In this document: positions 52,255-61,742 of the stretch, piece after piece
Layout of the letters: each line of letters opens with the position of its first letter
Position numbering within the stretch: the stretch's first letter is position 1
DNA from: an uncultured Bacteroidaceae bacterium
Lineage (GTDB): Bacteria > Bacteroidota > Bacteroidia > Bacteroidales > Bacteroidaceae
Direction of reading: 5' to 3'
Length of the DNA: 64,000 bases
NCBI GenBank assembly: GCA_905235525.1
Contig: CAJOLW010000010.1
Coordinates: 116,037 to 180,036 of the forward strand
Translations under genes and position numbers: made by a program
Notes under the pieces: generated by a model
What the model saw: only the letters and a program-made list of their open reading frames with translations
The model's database searches: none
What the model was told of the DNA's origin: nothing

Positions 52255-52767
52255 ATGGATTTCATTGAATTAGCAAAAAGCAGGTACTCCTGCAAGAAGT
52301 TTGACGCACGTCAAATCAGTAAAGAACAACTTGACGCCATTCTGGAGGCTGGACGGCTGGCACCCACAGCCAAGAACTTGCAAGAACAGCACGTCTATGT
52401 GGTGCAGTCTGCAGAAGGACTGGCAAAAATCGACACACTCACACCTTGTCGCTATGGGGCACCCACAATGCTCATCGTTGCTTTCGACAAGAACAACGTG
52501 TTTACCTATCCAGGACAGAAATATGACTCAGGCATTGAAGATGCTACGATTGTGACCACTCACATGCTGCTCGCTGCAAAGAGTGTGGGGGTGGACAGTT
52601 GTTGGGTGAACTTCTTCGACCCCGACAAGATGGCAGAGGCTTTCCAGTTGCCAGCCAACGAAGAGATACTGACCTGTCTCGCCCTTGGCTATGCAGCCGA
52701 AGACACCAAGCCGCTTGCCAACCATTTCAGTCGCAAACCGCTTGAAGAGACCGTGACTTATCTCTGA
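52255..52767 (+). CDS. Nitroreductase family flavoprotein
   Basis: A 170-residue short nitroreductase. It begins IELAKSRYSCKKFDARQI and continues with ILEAGRLAPTAKNLQEQHV, the FMN-binding N-terminal signature; HMLLAAKSVGVDSCWV is the second conserved helix, and LALGYAAEDTKPLANHFSRKPL the C-terminal FMN contact. Such enzymes reduce nitro compounds or quinones with NAD(P)H; the natural substrate is unknown. It lies 68 bases after rarA and may share its transcript. Confidence 0.9.
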   Translation: MDFIELAKSRYSCKKFDARQISKEQLDAILEAGRLAPTAKNLQEQHVYVVQSAEGLAKIDTLTPCRYGAPTMLIVAFDKNNVFTYPGQKYDSGIEDATIVTTHMLLAAKSVGVDSCWVNFFDPDKMAEAFQLPANEEILTCLALGYAAEDTKPLANHFSRKPLEETVTYL

Positions 52768-52919
52768 TGGATTTCAATGTAGTCAAACTTGTCTTAATTA
52801 TTAAAGATGGGGAATGTCCGTATAACGAGAAAAAGGTGATGGTGAGGTAGATGCGAATGCGGCATGGCACCAATGAATATGAAAAGCGAGGGAATAATTA
52901 GATTTATTTCCTTGCTTTT

Positions 52920-52950
52920 TTGGTGTTATCCGTACAAATTCGTACCTTTG
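52920..52950 (+). promoter_or_regulatory. pheT: Promoter of pheT
   Basis: TTG at 52920-52922, 20 bases, TACCTTTG at 52943-52950. The leader contains an ATGCG-TGTAGGCATG-CGCAT hairpin near 52967-52986, whose role is unknown. Confidence 0.68.
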
Positions 52951-53039
52951 CATCGTTTTTTGCGCGTATGCGTGTAGGCATGCGCATAAATCCGTGTAAA
53001 TCATCGATAAGGTAAAAGGACAAAACTAAAATTTAAGAT

Positions 53040-55559
53040 ATGAATATTTCGTACAAATGGTTGAAGGAATACGTTGACTTCGACATGACAGCCGAAGAGG
53101 TGGGCAAGGCGCTCACCAGCATGGGCTTGGAGGTCGAGGCAGTAGAAGAGGTGCAGAGCATCAAGGGTGGTCTGCAAGGTCTTGTAGTGGGTCAGGTTCT
53201 GACCTGCGAGCCTCATCCCAACAGCGACCACATGCACGTGACGACCGTAGATGAAGGCAACGGCATCGTGGAGCAGATTGTCTGCGGCGCTCCCAACGTG
53301 GCAGCCGGTCAGAAGGTGATTGTGGCTCAGTTGGGTTGCAAACTCTATGATGGCGACCAAGAGTTTGTCATCAAGAAGAGCAAACTGAGAGGCATCGAGT
53401 CGAACGGCATGATTTGCGCTGAAGACGAAATCGGTGTGGGTACCAGCCATGATGGTATCATTGTGCTGCCCGAAACGGCAGTGGTGGGTACGCCTGCTGC
53501 TGAATACTATGGATTGGAAAGCGACTATGTGATTGAGGTCGATATTACCCCTAACCACTCCGATGCATGTTCGCATTGGGGTGTGGCACGTGACTTCTAC
53601 GCTTATCTGAAGCAGAACGGCTTCGAAACTGAACTTCATCGTCCATCTGTGGATGACTTCAAGGTGCAGAATAACGACTTGAAGTTTGACGTGGAAGTGG
53701 TGGCTGGCGAGGCTTGTCCTCGTTACTGTGCCGTGTCTGTGAAGAATTGCGAAGTGAAGGAAAGTCCGAAGTGGTTGAAAGACAGGTTGACAGCGATTGG
53801 TCAGCGCCCCATCAACAACATCGTCGATATTACCAACTACATCATGATGGCTTACGGACAGCCTCTGCACTGTTTCGATGCCGACATGGTAAAGGGTAAC
53901 AAAGTGGTGGTGAAGACTTTGCCTGAAGGTACTCCGTTCGTCACGCTCGATGGTGAGGAGCACAAACTTTCGGAGAAGGACTTGGCAATCTGCAATGTGG
54001 AGGAGCCGATGTGTATCGCCGGTGTGTTTGGCGGTAAGGGTAGTGGCACATACGAAACCACGAAGAACGTGCTTTTCGAAAGTGCTTACTTCCACCCCAC
54101 ATGGATTCGCAAGAGTGCCCGTCGTCACGGACTTCAGACAGATGCCAGTTTCCGTTTTGAGCGTGGCATCGATCCTGCAGGTCAGATTTACGCCATCAAG
54201 CGTGCTGCCCTGCTGGCACAGGAACTGGCTGGTGGCGAGATCAGCATGGAGATTGTGGATGTGAAGAACGATACGCTGCCACAGGATGCCATCATCGATG
54301 TGGAATACAAGTATGTGGCTGACCTTATCGGTAAGGAACTGCCGGTGGAGACTCTGCAGAACATCCTGAAGAACCTTGGCTTCGAGATTCTGAAGAGTGA
54401 TGACAAAATGATGCAGGTGAAGGCTCCTGCTTTCCGTGTGGATGTGAAGAAGCCTTGCGATGTGGTGGAAGAGATTCTCCGCATCTATGGCTACAACAAT
54501 ATTGAGATTCCTTCTCAGGTGCGCTCATCGCTCACCGTGAAGGGAGAACTGGACAAGAGCAACAAACTGCAGAACCATGTGGCTGAACAGTTGGTGGGCT
54601 GCGGCTTCAACGAGATACTGAACAACTCGCTCACGAAGGTGGCTTACTACGAAGAGGGTGAGACTTACAAACTGGAGAACTGCGTGAAACTGATGAACCC
54701 GCTGAGTCAGGACTTGGCGGTGTTGCGTCAGACGTTGCTTTTCGGTGGTCTTGAGTCCATTGCCCGCAACGCCAACCGTCGTATGCCTGACCTGAAGTTC
54801 TTTGAATTTGGCAATTGCTACTACTTCGCCCCTGAGAAGAATCAGGAGAAGGTGGACGAGAACGGCGAGACTTTGAAGGCGAGTGCAGAGTCATCAAAGA
54901 AGATTTTGGCAGCCTACAGCGAAGACTATCATCTTGGTCTGTGGCAAACGGGTAAGCGTGTGAACGGCAACTGGGCACATGCTGACGAGGAGAGCACGGT
55001 GTATGAGATGAAGGCATACGTGCTGAACATCTTCAAGCGTTTAGGTGTTCCATTTGGCGCTCTTGTGTTTGGCGAGGAGAAGAACGACATCTTCTCTTTG
55101 GCGACCACTATCACACAGCGTGGTGGCAAGAAGATTGCCGAGTTTGGCATCGTGACGAAGAAGGTTGCTAAGAAACTTGATGTTGAGGCTCCTGTGTTCT
55201 ATGCCGACATCAACTGGACCAACCTGATGAAACTCATCAAGAAGGTGACCGTTACCTACTACGACCTCTCGAAGTTCCCCGCTGTGAGCCGTGACCTCGC
55301 CTTGCTCGTGGATGAAGGCGTTGAGTTTGCCCAGATTGAGGCAGCCGCTTATCAGGCAGAGAAGAAACTGCTGAAGGAAGTGAAACTCTTCGATGTGTAT
55401 GAGGGCAAGAACCTTGAAGCCGGCAAGAAGTCGTATGCTGTCAACTTCACTCTTCAGAGCGAGGAGAAGACACTGAACGACAAGGCCATCGAAGCCATCA
55501 TGGCCAAGATTGAGCAGAACATCTGCAAGGCAACTGGCGCAACGGTTCGTGGAAAGTAA
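53040..55559 (+). CDS. pheT: Phenylalanine-tRNA ligase beta subunit
   Basis: An 839-residue subunit of the (alpha-beta)2 enzyme that charges tRNA-Phe. It starts MNISYKWLKEYVDF, followed by the EMAP-type tRNA-binding domain (about 40-150; CEPHPNSDHMHVTTVD), the B3/B4 editing domain (SDACSHWGVARDFYAYL ... NNIVDITNYIMMAYGQPLHCFDADMV), the B5 domain and the C-terminal anticodon-binding FDX-ACB domain (YYDLSKFPAVSRDLALLVDE). The alpha subunit gene is not in the window, as is usual in Bacteroidetes. Confidence 0.96.
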   Translation: MNISYKWLKEYVDFDMTAEEVGKALTSMGLEVEAVEEVQSIKGGLQGLVVGQVLTCEPHPNSDHMHVTTVDEGNGIVEQIVCGAPNVAAGQKVIVAQLGCKLYDGDQEFVIKKSKLRGIESNGMICAEDEIGVGTSHDGIIVLPETAVVGTPAAEYYGLESDYVIEVDITPNHSDACSHWGVARDFYAYLKQNGFETELHRPSVDDFKVQNNDLKFDVEVVAGEACPRYCAVSVKNCEVKESPKWLKDRLTAIGQRPINNIVDITNYIMMAYGQPLHCFDADMVKGNKVVVKTLPEGTPFVTLDGEEHKLSEKDLAICNVEEPMCIAGVFGGKGSGTYETTKNVLFESAYFHPTWIRKSARRHGLQTDASFRFERGIDPAGQIYAIKRAALLAQELAGGEISMEIVDVKNDTLPQDAIIDVEYKYVADLIGKELPVETLQNILKNLGFEILKSDDKMMQVKAPAFRVDVKKPCDVVEEILRIYGYNNIEIPSQVRSSLTVKGELDKSNKLQNHVAEQLVGCGFNEILNNSLTKVAYYEEGETYKLENCVKLMNPLSQDLAVLRQTLLFGGLESIARNANRRMPDLKFFEFGNCYYFAPEKNQEKVDENGETLKASAESSKKILAAYSEDYHLGLWQTGKRVNGNWAHADEESTVYEMKAYVLNIFKRLGVPFGALVFGEEKNDIFSLATTITQRGGKKIAEFGIVTKKVAKKLDVEAPVFYADINWTNLMKLIKKVTVTYYDLSKFPAVSRDLALLVDEGVEFAQIEAAAYQAEKKLLKEVKLFDVYEGKNLEAGKKSYAVNFTLQSEEKTLNDKAIEAIMAKIEQNICKATGATVRGK

Positions 55560-55576
55560 TAACGTGAATATTTTTT

Positions 55577-55622
55577 CAACAACGAATTTAACGAATTCGT
55601 CGCATTCGAAAAATTCGTTGTT
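55577..55622 (+). terminator. Hairpin after pheT
   Basis: AACAACGAATTT ... AAATTCGTTGTT can form a 12-base-pair stem, with GAATTCG and CGAA repeats in the loop. It is followed by CTAAAAAAC rather than a T run, so termination may be partial. Confidence 0.5.
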
Positions 55623-55677
55623 CTAAAAAACTCATTGTGAAAAAGAAATTGTAAATATAAAAATTGTAAATGTAATT

Positions 55678-56409
55678 ATGGGAAGAGCATTTGAGTTCCG
55701 CAAAGCGAGAAAACTGAAGAGATGGGGTAACATGGCAAAGACTTTCACACGCCTTGGCAAGCAGATTGCCATCGCCGTGGCTGAAGGTGGTCCAGACCCC
55801 GACAACAACGCACACCTTCGTGCTGTCATCGCGACTTGTCGTCACGAGAACATGCCAAAGGACAACATCGACCGTGCTATCAAGAACGCTATTGGCAAGG
55901 ACAAGTCGGCTTGGAAGAGCGTGACTTACGAAGGATATGGCCCTCACGGTGTGGCTGTGTTCGTAGATACTTTGACCGATAACACCACGCGTACAGTGGC
56001 AGACGTTCGTTCGGTGTTCAACAAGTTCAGCGGCAACATGGGCACAACAGGTTCACTCTCTTTCCTCTTCGACCACTACAGCCAGTTCACCTTCAAGAAG
56101 AAGGCAGACATGGATATGGATGAGTTCATCCTCGAAGCCATCGAGTTCGGCGTGAATGACGAATACGATGAGGAGTACGACGAGGAGAAGGACGAGACCA
56201 CTATCACCATCTACGGTGATCCCAAGTCGTTCGCTCAAATTCAGAAGTACCTTGAGGACAATGGTTACGAGATTACAGGTGCCGAGTTCACATACGTGCC
56301 TAACGATTTGAAAGAAGTGACCGACGAGCAGCGTGAGACTATCGATAAGATGGTGGAACGTCTTGAAGAGTTCGATGATGTGCAGAATGTCTATACGAAC
56401 ATGAAGTAA
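55678..56409 (+). CDS. YebC/PmpR-family regulatory protein
   Basis: A 243-residue protein of the YebC/TACO1 family. It starts MGRAFEFRKARKLKRWGNMAKTF and has NMPKDNIDRAIKNAIG and YEGYGPHGVAVFVDTLTDN, all standard family motifs; FNKFSGNMGTTGSLSFLF follows. It contains an acidic stretch DEYDEEYDEEKDE around residue 160. Members are described as transcription regulators and, more recently, as helpers of ribosomes at proline stretches. It is followed by the TSCPD gene after 2 bases. Confidence 0.93.
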   Translation: MGRAFEFRKARKLKRWGNMAKTFTRLGKQIAIAVAEGGPDPDNNAHLRAVIATCRHENMPKDNIDRAIKNAIGKDKSAWKSVTYEGYGPHGVAVFVDTLTDNTTRTVADVRSVFNKFSGNMGTTGSLSFLFDHYSQFTFKKKADMDMDEFILEAIEFGVNDEYDEEYDEEKDETTITIYGDPKSFAQIQKYLEDNGYEITGAEFTYVPNDLKEVTDEQRETIDKMVERLEEFDDVQNVYTNMK

Positions 56410-56411
56410 GA

Positions 56412-56666
56412 ATGAAGACTGTTTACGAAACTACGGGCACATGCTCAAAAGCAATTGTACTGGATGTTGATGACGCCACAGGTGTCATCAACTCCGTTCA
56501 GTTCGTGGGTGGATGTGCTGGCAACACGGTGGGTATCTCTCAACTGGTTCGTGGTCAGAAGGCTGAAGATGTCATCCGACGGCTGGAAGGCATCACTTGT
56601 GGTATGAAACCGACCAGTTGCCCCGACCAGTTAGCACATGCGCTCAGGCAGATGCTTGCCAAGTAA
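56412..56666 (+). CDS. TSCPD-domain protein (TIGR03905 type)
   Basis: An 84-residue protein named for its conserved motif, here TSCPDQLAHAL at about 69-79. The earlier cysteines (TGTCSKAI, GGCAGNT and ITCGMK) complete the set of four that could bind a metal. The same domain occurs at the end of class II ribonucleotide reductases. It is translationally linked to the YebC gene; its function is unknown. Confidence 0.88.
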   Translation: MKTVYETTGTCSKAIVLDVDDATGVINSVQFVGGCAGNTVGISQLVRGQKAEDVIRRLEGITCGMKPTSCPDQLAHALRQMLAK

Positions 56667-56687
56667 CCTCTTTATTTATATCTATAT

Positions 56688-57095
56688 ATGTACGCGCGTA
56701 TATTCATATCTATATTAATGCTTCTTTTTGTGCTCGCCTCTTGCCAAGAAAAGAAAGCCGATTTCTTTGAGCGTGAAGCAAAAGAATACACGGAAAAGCA
56801 CTGCCCGGCAAAGATGGATGCAGTCACAACAATGGATAGCATTGTATTCGTGAAAGGGGAAGATCGGATAGGAAATCTGTTTTTGTATTATTCACTTTCG
56901 TTGGACGATACGTCACGTAAAATCCTAATGGACAACCTTGGTCAATTGGCAGACATGAATCTGAATGACCTTCGCAATTCTATTGCTTTGGCCATGTATA
57001 AGGAAGAAGGAGTGGAGTTTACGTATATTTATCATGATGCGGAGACTGGAGAGAAGATTGTAGAGTATCATTTTACGAAAAAAGATTATCAATAA
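56688..57095 (+). CDS. Small lipoprotein of unknown function
   Basis: A 135-residue exported protein with the signal MYARIFISILMLLFVLASC, lipobox LASC and modified Cys19. The mature part is charged and shows no known family (DAVTTMDSIVFVKGEDRIGN ... FTYIYHDAETGEKIV). It lies 21 bases after the TSCPD gene and may share its transcript. Its placement suggests anchorage at the inner or outer membrane. Confidence 0.75.
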   Translation: MYARIFISILMLLFVLASCQEKKADFFEREAKEYTEKHCPAKMDAVTTMDSIVFVKGEDRIGNLFLYYSLSLDDTSRKILMDNLGQLADMNLNDLRNSIALAMYKEEGVEFTYIYHDAETGEKIVEYHFTKKDYQ

Positions 57096-57195
57096 GTGAT
57101 TGTGTGCGCACACAGTTATTTTGACTTCAAACAAGTTCAATTTCCGTTATTTATTCTTTTTAAGTCGTTTTTTCTTCACTTTTGTGAAAAATGTT

Positions 57196-57226
57196 TTGTT
57201 TTTGTTACCAAAACATTATAACTTTG
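57196..57226 (+). promoter_or_regulatory. Promoter of the winged-helix gene
   Basis: TTG at 57196-57198, 20 bases, TAACTTTG at 57219-57226. Confidence 0.7.
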
Positions 57227-57301
57227 CATCAGTTTTAGGGACAAAAGAATGAAGTCCCCTTCATTAAAATAAGTTTAACAATTAAAGGTAAGGTTAAGAT
57301 T

Positions 57302-57514
57302 ATGTTACAGGAAAAAGCAGGAAACATTGCTGGTCTCATTTGGAACGCACTTGCAGCAGCAGAGGCAGCGCAGTCATTCAAGCAGATTAAAAAAACCACA
57401 AAACTTGCTGAGAAGGATTTCAACCTCGGTCTTGGTTGGTTGCTCCGCGAGGACAAAGTCAACGCTGTTGAGACTGGTGATGAGAAGGATCCATATGCAT
57501 ACTCTTTGAAGTAA
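57302..57514 (+). CDS. Small winged-helix DNA-binding protein
   Basis: A 70-residue protein of the PF10771-type winged helix-turn-helix family: AGNIAGLIWNALAAAE at the start, KQIKKTTKLAEKDFNLGLGWLLREDKV as the helix-turn-helix, and a short wing (ETGDEKDPYAYSL). Such proteins are abundant in Bacteroidetes, often highly expressed, with unknown targets. It is a single-gene unit between its own promoter and terminator. Confidence 0.85.
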   Translation: MLQEKAGNIAGLIWNALAAAEAAQSFKQIKKTTKLAEKDFNLGLGWLLREDKVNAVETGDEKDPYAYSLK

Positions 57515-57557
57515 TTAGCGGAGATCTTTCAAGAAAAAGAACCACAAACTATAAAAG

Positions 57558-57598
57558 ATGCGTTGTTTCCATTTTCGAACAACGCATTTTTTCTTTTT
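57558..57598 (+). terminator. Terminator of the winged-helix gene
   Basis: ATGCGTTGTT ... AACAACGCAT stem followed by TTTTTTCTTTTT. Confidence 0.9.
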
Positions 57599-57660
57599 AA
57601 ATTCTTGGACCTAAATATGAAAAAGTCTCTCAATTTGTTCGTATAACCGATTTTTTGTGT

Positions 57661-57668
57661 TACCTTTG
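57661..57668 (+). promoter_or_regulatory. -7 box before the small lipoprotein / lepA genes
   Basis: TACCTTTG at 57661-57668, followed by C, preceded by TTTG at 57634-57637. Confidence 0.62.
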
Positions 57669-57703
57669 CAAATGATAAACGCTCAATGATCATTTTTGCG
57701 AAT

Positions 57704-57943
57704 ATGAAGAAGAATTTTTACAAATGTGTAAGCAAGGTGTGCGCCGTACTGCTCACCCTGCTGGGCTTTACAGCCCCCATCACATTGGCATCGTGCTATG
57801 GCCCAATGCCTGATCGTCATTATTCAGCAGAAGAATTGGCTGATTCCGTCGATTCGATGGCAGTGACTGATGCCGACACTTTGGCACTGACGGAGGATAT
57901 GCAAGCAGTTGAAGAAGTAGATGCAGAAGAGGGTGAGGAATGA
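57704..57943 (+). CDS. Small lipoprotein-like acidic protein
   Basis: A 79-residue protein that begins [25 protein letters not shown] and has [24 protein letters not shown] is a possible lipobox with Cys at about 31. The C-terminal half is acidic ([20 protein letters not shown]). Its start and the CYGPMP motif recall small Bacteroidales lipoproteins coded near radical-SAM maturases, but no maturase gene is present here. It precedes lepA by 10 bases and is probably cotranscribed. The start at 57704 is favoured over 57686, which lies too near the transcription start. Confidence 0.65.
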   Translation: MKKNFYKCVSKVCAVLLTLLGFTAPITLASCYGPMPDRHYSAEELADSVDSMAVTDADTLALTEDMQAVEEVDAEEGEE

Positions 57944-57953
57944 CATAATGAAC

Positions 57954-59762
57954 ATGAAGAATATCAGAAATTTTTGTATAATAGCGCACATCGACCATGG
58001 GAAATCGACGTTGGCGGATCGTTTGTTGGAGAAAACAAACACCATCAAGATCACCCAGGGTCAGATGTTGGATGACATGGACTTGGAACAAGAGCGTGGT
58101 ATCACGATCAAGAGCCATGCCATTCAGATGGAACATCAATATGATGGTGACAAGGAAGAGTTCAAGGGACAAAAGTTCATCTTGAACCTTATTGACACAC
58201 CCGGACACGTTGACTTCTCTTACGAGGTGAGCCGTTCCATCGCTGCATGTGAGGGAGCGTTGTTGGTGGTGGATGCCACGCAAGGTGTGCAGGCACAGAC
58301 CATCAGCAATCTCTACATGGCGATTGATCACGACCTCGAAATCATCCCCGTCATCAACAAGATAGACATGCCCAATGCCATGCCTGAAGAGGTGGCTGAC
58401 GAAATCATCGATCTCATCGGCTGCGATTTGGAAGACATCATCTATGCCAGCGGAAAGACGGGCGAAGGAGTGGGGGAGATACTGAATGCAGTAGTGGAGC
58501 GAGTGCCCCATCCTGTAGGCGAAGAGAACGCACCGCTTCAAGCATTGATTTTCGATTCTGTCTTCAACTCCTATCGTGGTGTCATCGCCTACTTCAAGAT
58601 TATCAATGGTGTGATGCATCCTGGCGAAAAGGTTCGCTTTATCAACACGAAGAAGGAATATCTGGCAGAGGAGATTGGCACGCTGAAGATGGATATGGTG
58701 CCTAAGAAGGAACTCCGTACTGGCGATGTGGGTTATATCGTGACGGGCATCAAGAATGCCACCGAGGTGAAGGTGGGCGACACTATCACTTCGTTGACCA
58801 ATCCCACCACCGAAGCCATCAAGGGATTTCAAGAAGTGAAACCGATGGTCTTTGCTGGTATCTATCCCATTGAGACAGAAGATTATGAGAATCTGCGTAC
58901 ATCATTGGAGAAACTGCAGTTGAACGATGCCTCATTGACGTTCCAGCATGAGAGTTCGGCAGCACTCGGCTTTGGATTCCGCTGCGGATTCTTGGGACTT
59001 CTCCACATGGAGATTGTGCAGGAACGGTTGGATCGTGAATTCGATATGGACGTCATCACTACCGTGCCGAATGTAAGTTATATGGTGTATGACAAGCATG
59101 GTGAGGCACAGGAGGTACACAACCCAAGCGGCATGCCTGACCCCACGCTGATTGACCATGTAGAGGAACCATACATTCGGGCAACGGTCATCACTACTGC
59201 CAACTACATCGGTCCTATCATGACCCTCTGTCTTGGCAAACGTGCCGAATTGGTGAAGCAGGACTTCATTGCGGGCAACCGTGTCGAGATTGAGTTCCTC
59301 ATGCCATTGGGTGAAATCGTGATTGACTTCTACGATAAGTTGAAGAGCGTTTCCCGTGGTTATGCCTCGTTTGACTACCATCCGGCAGGCTTCCGCGAAA
59401 GCAAACTCGTGAAATTGGACATTCTCTTGAATGGTGAATCAGTCGATGCACTTTCCACTTTGACACACGTAGATAATGCCGTCACGCTCGGTCGCCGCAT
59501 GTGTGAACGCCTGAAGGAACTTCTTCCTCGTCAACAGTTCGACATTGCCATTCAGGCTGCCATCGGAGGTAAGATTGTGGCACGTGAGACAGTCAAGCAA
59601 GTGCGTAAGGACGTGTTGGCGAAGTGTTATGGTGGTGACGTTTCCCGTAAGCGAAAACTTCTTGAGAAACAGAAGCGAGGCAAGAAACGCATGAAGCAAA
59701 TAGGCAATGTGAGTGTGCCGCAGAAGGCATTCTTGGCAGTGCTGAAACTGGACGACGATTAA
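57954..59762 (+). CDS. lepA: Elongation factor 4 (back-translocating GTPase LepA)
   Basis: A 602-residue translational GTPase. The G1 motif is AHIDHGKST, followed by [16 protein letters not shown] (switch I), DTPGHVDF (G3) and INKIDMPNA (G4). The C-terminal LepA-specific domain ([19 protein letters not shown] and [21 protein letters not shown]) is complete. LepA helps ribosomes under stress and in initiation. The ATG at 57954 ([10 protein letters not shown]) is chosen by comparison with the family; 57948 is possible. Confidence 0.96.
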   Translation: MKNIRNFCIIAHIDHGKSTLADRLLEKTNTIKITQGQMLDDMDLEQERGITIKSHAIQMEHQYDGDKEEFKGQKFILNLIDTPGHVDFSYEVSRSIAACEGALLVVDATQGVQAQTISNLYMAIDHDLEIIPVINKIDMPNAMPEEVADEIIDLIGCDLEDIIYASGKTGEGVGEILNAVVERVPHPVGEENAPLQALIFDSVFNSYRGVIAYFKIINGVMHPGEKVRFINTKKEYLAEEIGTLKMDMVPKKELRTGDVGYIVTGIKNATEVKVGDTITSLTNPTTEAIKGFQEVKPMVFAGIYPIETEDYENLRTSLEKLQLNDASLTFQHESSAALGFGFRCGFLGLLHMEIVQERLDREFDMDVITTVPNVSYMVYDKHGEAQEVHNPSGMPDPTLIDHVEEPYIRATVITTANYIGPIMTLCLGKRAELVKQDFIAGNRVEIEFLMPLGEIVIDFYDKLKSVSRGYASFDYHPAGFRESKLVKLDILLNGESVDALSTLTHVDNAVTLGRRMCERLKELLPRQQFDIAIQAAIGGKIVARETVKQVRKDVLAKCYGGDVSRKRKLLEKQKRGKKRMKQIGNVSVPQKAFLAVLKLDDD

Positions 59763-59766
59763 AGAT

Positions 59767-59800
59767 TAAGGGGCTCTTCAAAAAGCCCCTTAATTGTTAA
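59767..59800 (+). terminator. lepA terminator
   Basis: AAGGGGCT-CTTCAAAA-AGCCCCTT stem right after the lepA stop, followed by AATTGTTAA. Confidence 0.75.
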
Positions 59801-59857
59801 ATAATCTTTAAATGGAGGCTTGGTTCCTCAAAAACATGCTAAAATGCATAAATATTT

Positions 59858-59888
59858 TTGGCTGTTTATTTCAAATCCCATATCTTTG
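59858..59888 (+). promoter_or_regulatory. Promoter of the lysozyme-fold protein gene
   Basis: TTG at 59858-59860, 20 bases, TATCTTTG at 59881-59888. Confidence 0.68.
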
Positions 59889-60000
59889 CATTCCATTTAT
59901 GCAAAAAATAGAAATAGCAAAGTCCATTATGTGACTCATGATGTTCCACTAATCGAGAGGATTATTTTGAAACCTTCAAATCTATAAACGTAAGAATTGT

Positions 60001-60438
60001 ATGAAAAAGTTAGTATTTTTAGCACTGTTGACCACTTCCTTGATGGTGACTGCGAAGTCTGACCCGAAGGTGGATCTTCAGAAGAAATGGGGTGCTGTCA
60101 TCAACGCCATTGCTATGGTGGAAAGTCTGGGACAGCCCAACGTGGTATCAAAGAATGGTCTTTACGTCGGTTATCTGCAGATTTCCGAAATCCTTGTACG
60201 CGAGTGCAATCGTATTGTTGGATACCAGAAGTACACTTATGCAGACCGTTATGACAAGCAGAAGAGCATTGACATGTTCATTGATTACCAAGAGCATTAC
60301 AATCCAGATGGCAATATGGAACGTGCCATTCGGCTTTGGAACTCCGGCGACCTCAAGTGCATGACACGCAAGGCTCGCACCGAAGGCTACTACCAACGTG
60401 TGATGTCAAAGTACATCGCCACCGCCTCTCTGGAATAA
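60001..60438 (+). CDS. Exported lysozyme-fold (transglycosylase-like) protein
   Basis: A 145-residue exported protein with a signal peptide of about 18 residues (LLTTSLMVTAKS). The mature part resembles a small lysozyme/SLT fold: INAIAMVESLGQPNVVSKNGLYVGYLQIS carries Glu41 at the place of the catalytic glutamate, and AIRLWNSGDL the substrate-side segment. Cleavage of peptidoglycan is possible, but proteins of this type in Bacteroidetes are rarely tested. It has its own promoter and terminator. Confidence 0.75.
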   Translation: MKKLVFLALLTTSLMVTAKSDPKVDLQKKWGAVINAIAMVESLGQPNVVSKNGLYVGYLQISEILVRECNRIVGYQKYTYADRYDKQKSIDMFIDYQEHYNPDGNMERAIRLWNSGDLKCMTRKARTEGYYQRVMSKYIATASLE

Positions 60439-60464
60439 CACTGAAAAGATTTTTCTTTCATATC

Positions 60465-60511
60465 AAAACGTCCCAGAAAGAACTTCGGTTCTCTCTGGGA
60501 CGTTTTTTGTG
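60465..60511 (+). terminator. Terminator after the lysozyme-fold gene
   Basis: AACGTCCCAGA ... CTCTGGGACGTT stem with an AGAACTTCGGTTCT inner hairpin and TTTTTTG tail. Confidence 0.9.
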
Positions 60512-60663
60512 CTTCTACATTTTTTGTAATGCCCTCCAAACCGATGTGCCCCACATCGCTTTTGGGACTCTGCTCTCCTTGATTTATTATGGACTTCCAA
60601 CCTTCTGTGTCATGCTCAAATGGGAGATATTGATGTGAAGAATCTTGAAAGGTGACTTAAAAT

Positions 60664-60694
60664 TTGGTGGATTGGGGAAAAAGGTATAACTTTG
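60664..60694 (+). promoter_or_regulatory. Promoter of nadA-mnmA
   Basis: TTG at 60664-60666, 20 bases, TAACTTTG at 60687-60694; nadA starts 16 bases later. Confidence 0.7.
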
Positions 60695-60710
60695 CCACTC
60701 AATAATAGAA

Positions 60711-61742
60711 ATGAGTATTGTCATGAAAGTGAAAGATTCTTGGAAGGAAAAGGGCTATGTGGATGAGCCTATTCCTGAGGGCATTGATTTGAATGCCGAG
60801 ATTCGTCGGATGTGTAAGGAGAAGAATGCGGTGATTCTGGCGCATTACTACACGGATGGGGCAGTGCAGGACATCGCAGACTTTGTGGGTGACTCGCTGG
60901 CTCTGGCGCAGTGGTCGGCGAAGACGGATGCCGACATCATCGTGATGTGTGGCGTTCACTTCATGGGCGAGACGAACAAGATTCTTTGTCCGAACAAGAA
61001 GGTGCTGGTGCTTGACCTGAATGCTGGATGCTCGTTGGCTGACAGTTGTAAGGCTGAGGACTTGAAGGCTTTCGTTGATGAGCATCCGGGTTATAAGGTG
61101 GTGAGTTATGTGAACACCACTGCTGCTGTGAAGGCACTGACGGATGTGGTGGTGACTTCAAGTAATGCTAAACTGGTGATTGACTCGTTTCCTCAGGATG
61201 AGAAACTTATCTTTGGTCCCGACAAGAACCTCGGCAACTATATCAACTCGGTGACGGGTCGCGAGATGCTCCTTTGGAATGGTGGCTGTCATGTGCATGG
61301 GCAGTTCTCGTTGGAGAAGATTCTGGTTCTGAAGGCAGAACATCCGAATGCCAAGATTCTGGTGCATCCAGAGTGTCCTGCACCCATTCAAAAGGTGGCG
61401 GATGTGATCGGCTCGACGGCTGGTTTGCTGAACTTCGCCATCAAGGATGAAGCCACCGAGTTCATTGTGGCAACGGAGAGCGGCATCCTGCACGAGATGA
61501 AGAAGGCTTGTCCCGACAAATTCTTCATTCCTGCACCTCCCGAGGCAACGGAGACAATAGGGTGCTCGTGCAACGAATGTGAGTTCATGAAACTGAACAC
61601 GCTGAAGAAACTCTACAACACCTTGAAGTATGAATGGCCCACCATCGAGGTGGATCCTGCCATCGCGGAAAAAGCGGTGAAGCCAATCGACAAGATGTTG
61701 GAGATATCAAAGAATATGAAATCTGCGATGTCAAGCAAATGA
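60711..61742 (+). CDS. nadA: Quinolinate synthase
   Basis: A 343-residue [4Fe-4S] enzyme that condenses iminoaspartate and dihydroxyacetone phosphate to quinolinate for NAD synthesis. Cysteine ligands are visible in VMCGVHFMGET, VHPECPAPI and GCSCNECEFM. VILAHYYTDGAVQDIADFVGDSLALAQ is the N-terminal family signature. nadB and nadC are not nearby. Its stop overlaps the mnmA start (ATGA at 61739-61742). An internal start at 60723 is possible. Confidence 0.95.
   Translation: MSIVMKVKDSWKEKGYVDEPIPEGIDLNAEIRRMCKEKNAVILAHYYTDGAVQDIADFVGDSLALAQWSAKTDADIIVMCGVHFMGETNKILCPNKKVLVLDLNAGCSLADSCKAEDLKAFVDEHPGYKVVSYVNTTAAVKALTDVVVTSSNAKLVIDSFPQDEKLIFGPDKNLGNYINSVTGREMLLWNGGCHVHGQFSLEKILVLKAEHPNAKILVHPECPAPIQKVADVIGSTAGLLNFAIKDEATEFIVATESGILHEMKKACPDKFFIPAPPEATETIGCSCNECEFMKLNTLKKLYNTLKYEWPTIEVDPAIAEKAVKPIDKMLEISKNMKSAMSSK

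Noticed and set aside
57686..57703. Earlier start MIIFAN for the small lipoprotein
   Set aside because: It lies about 11 bases after the expected transcription start and breaks the normal signal-peptide start at MKKNF.
61634..61738. Start of mnmA inside nadA
   Set aside because: The ATGA overlap at 61739 gives the family-typical N-terminus; the longer form has unrelated residues translated from nadA out of frame.
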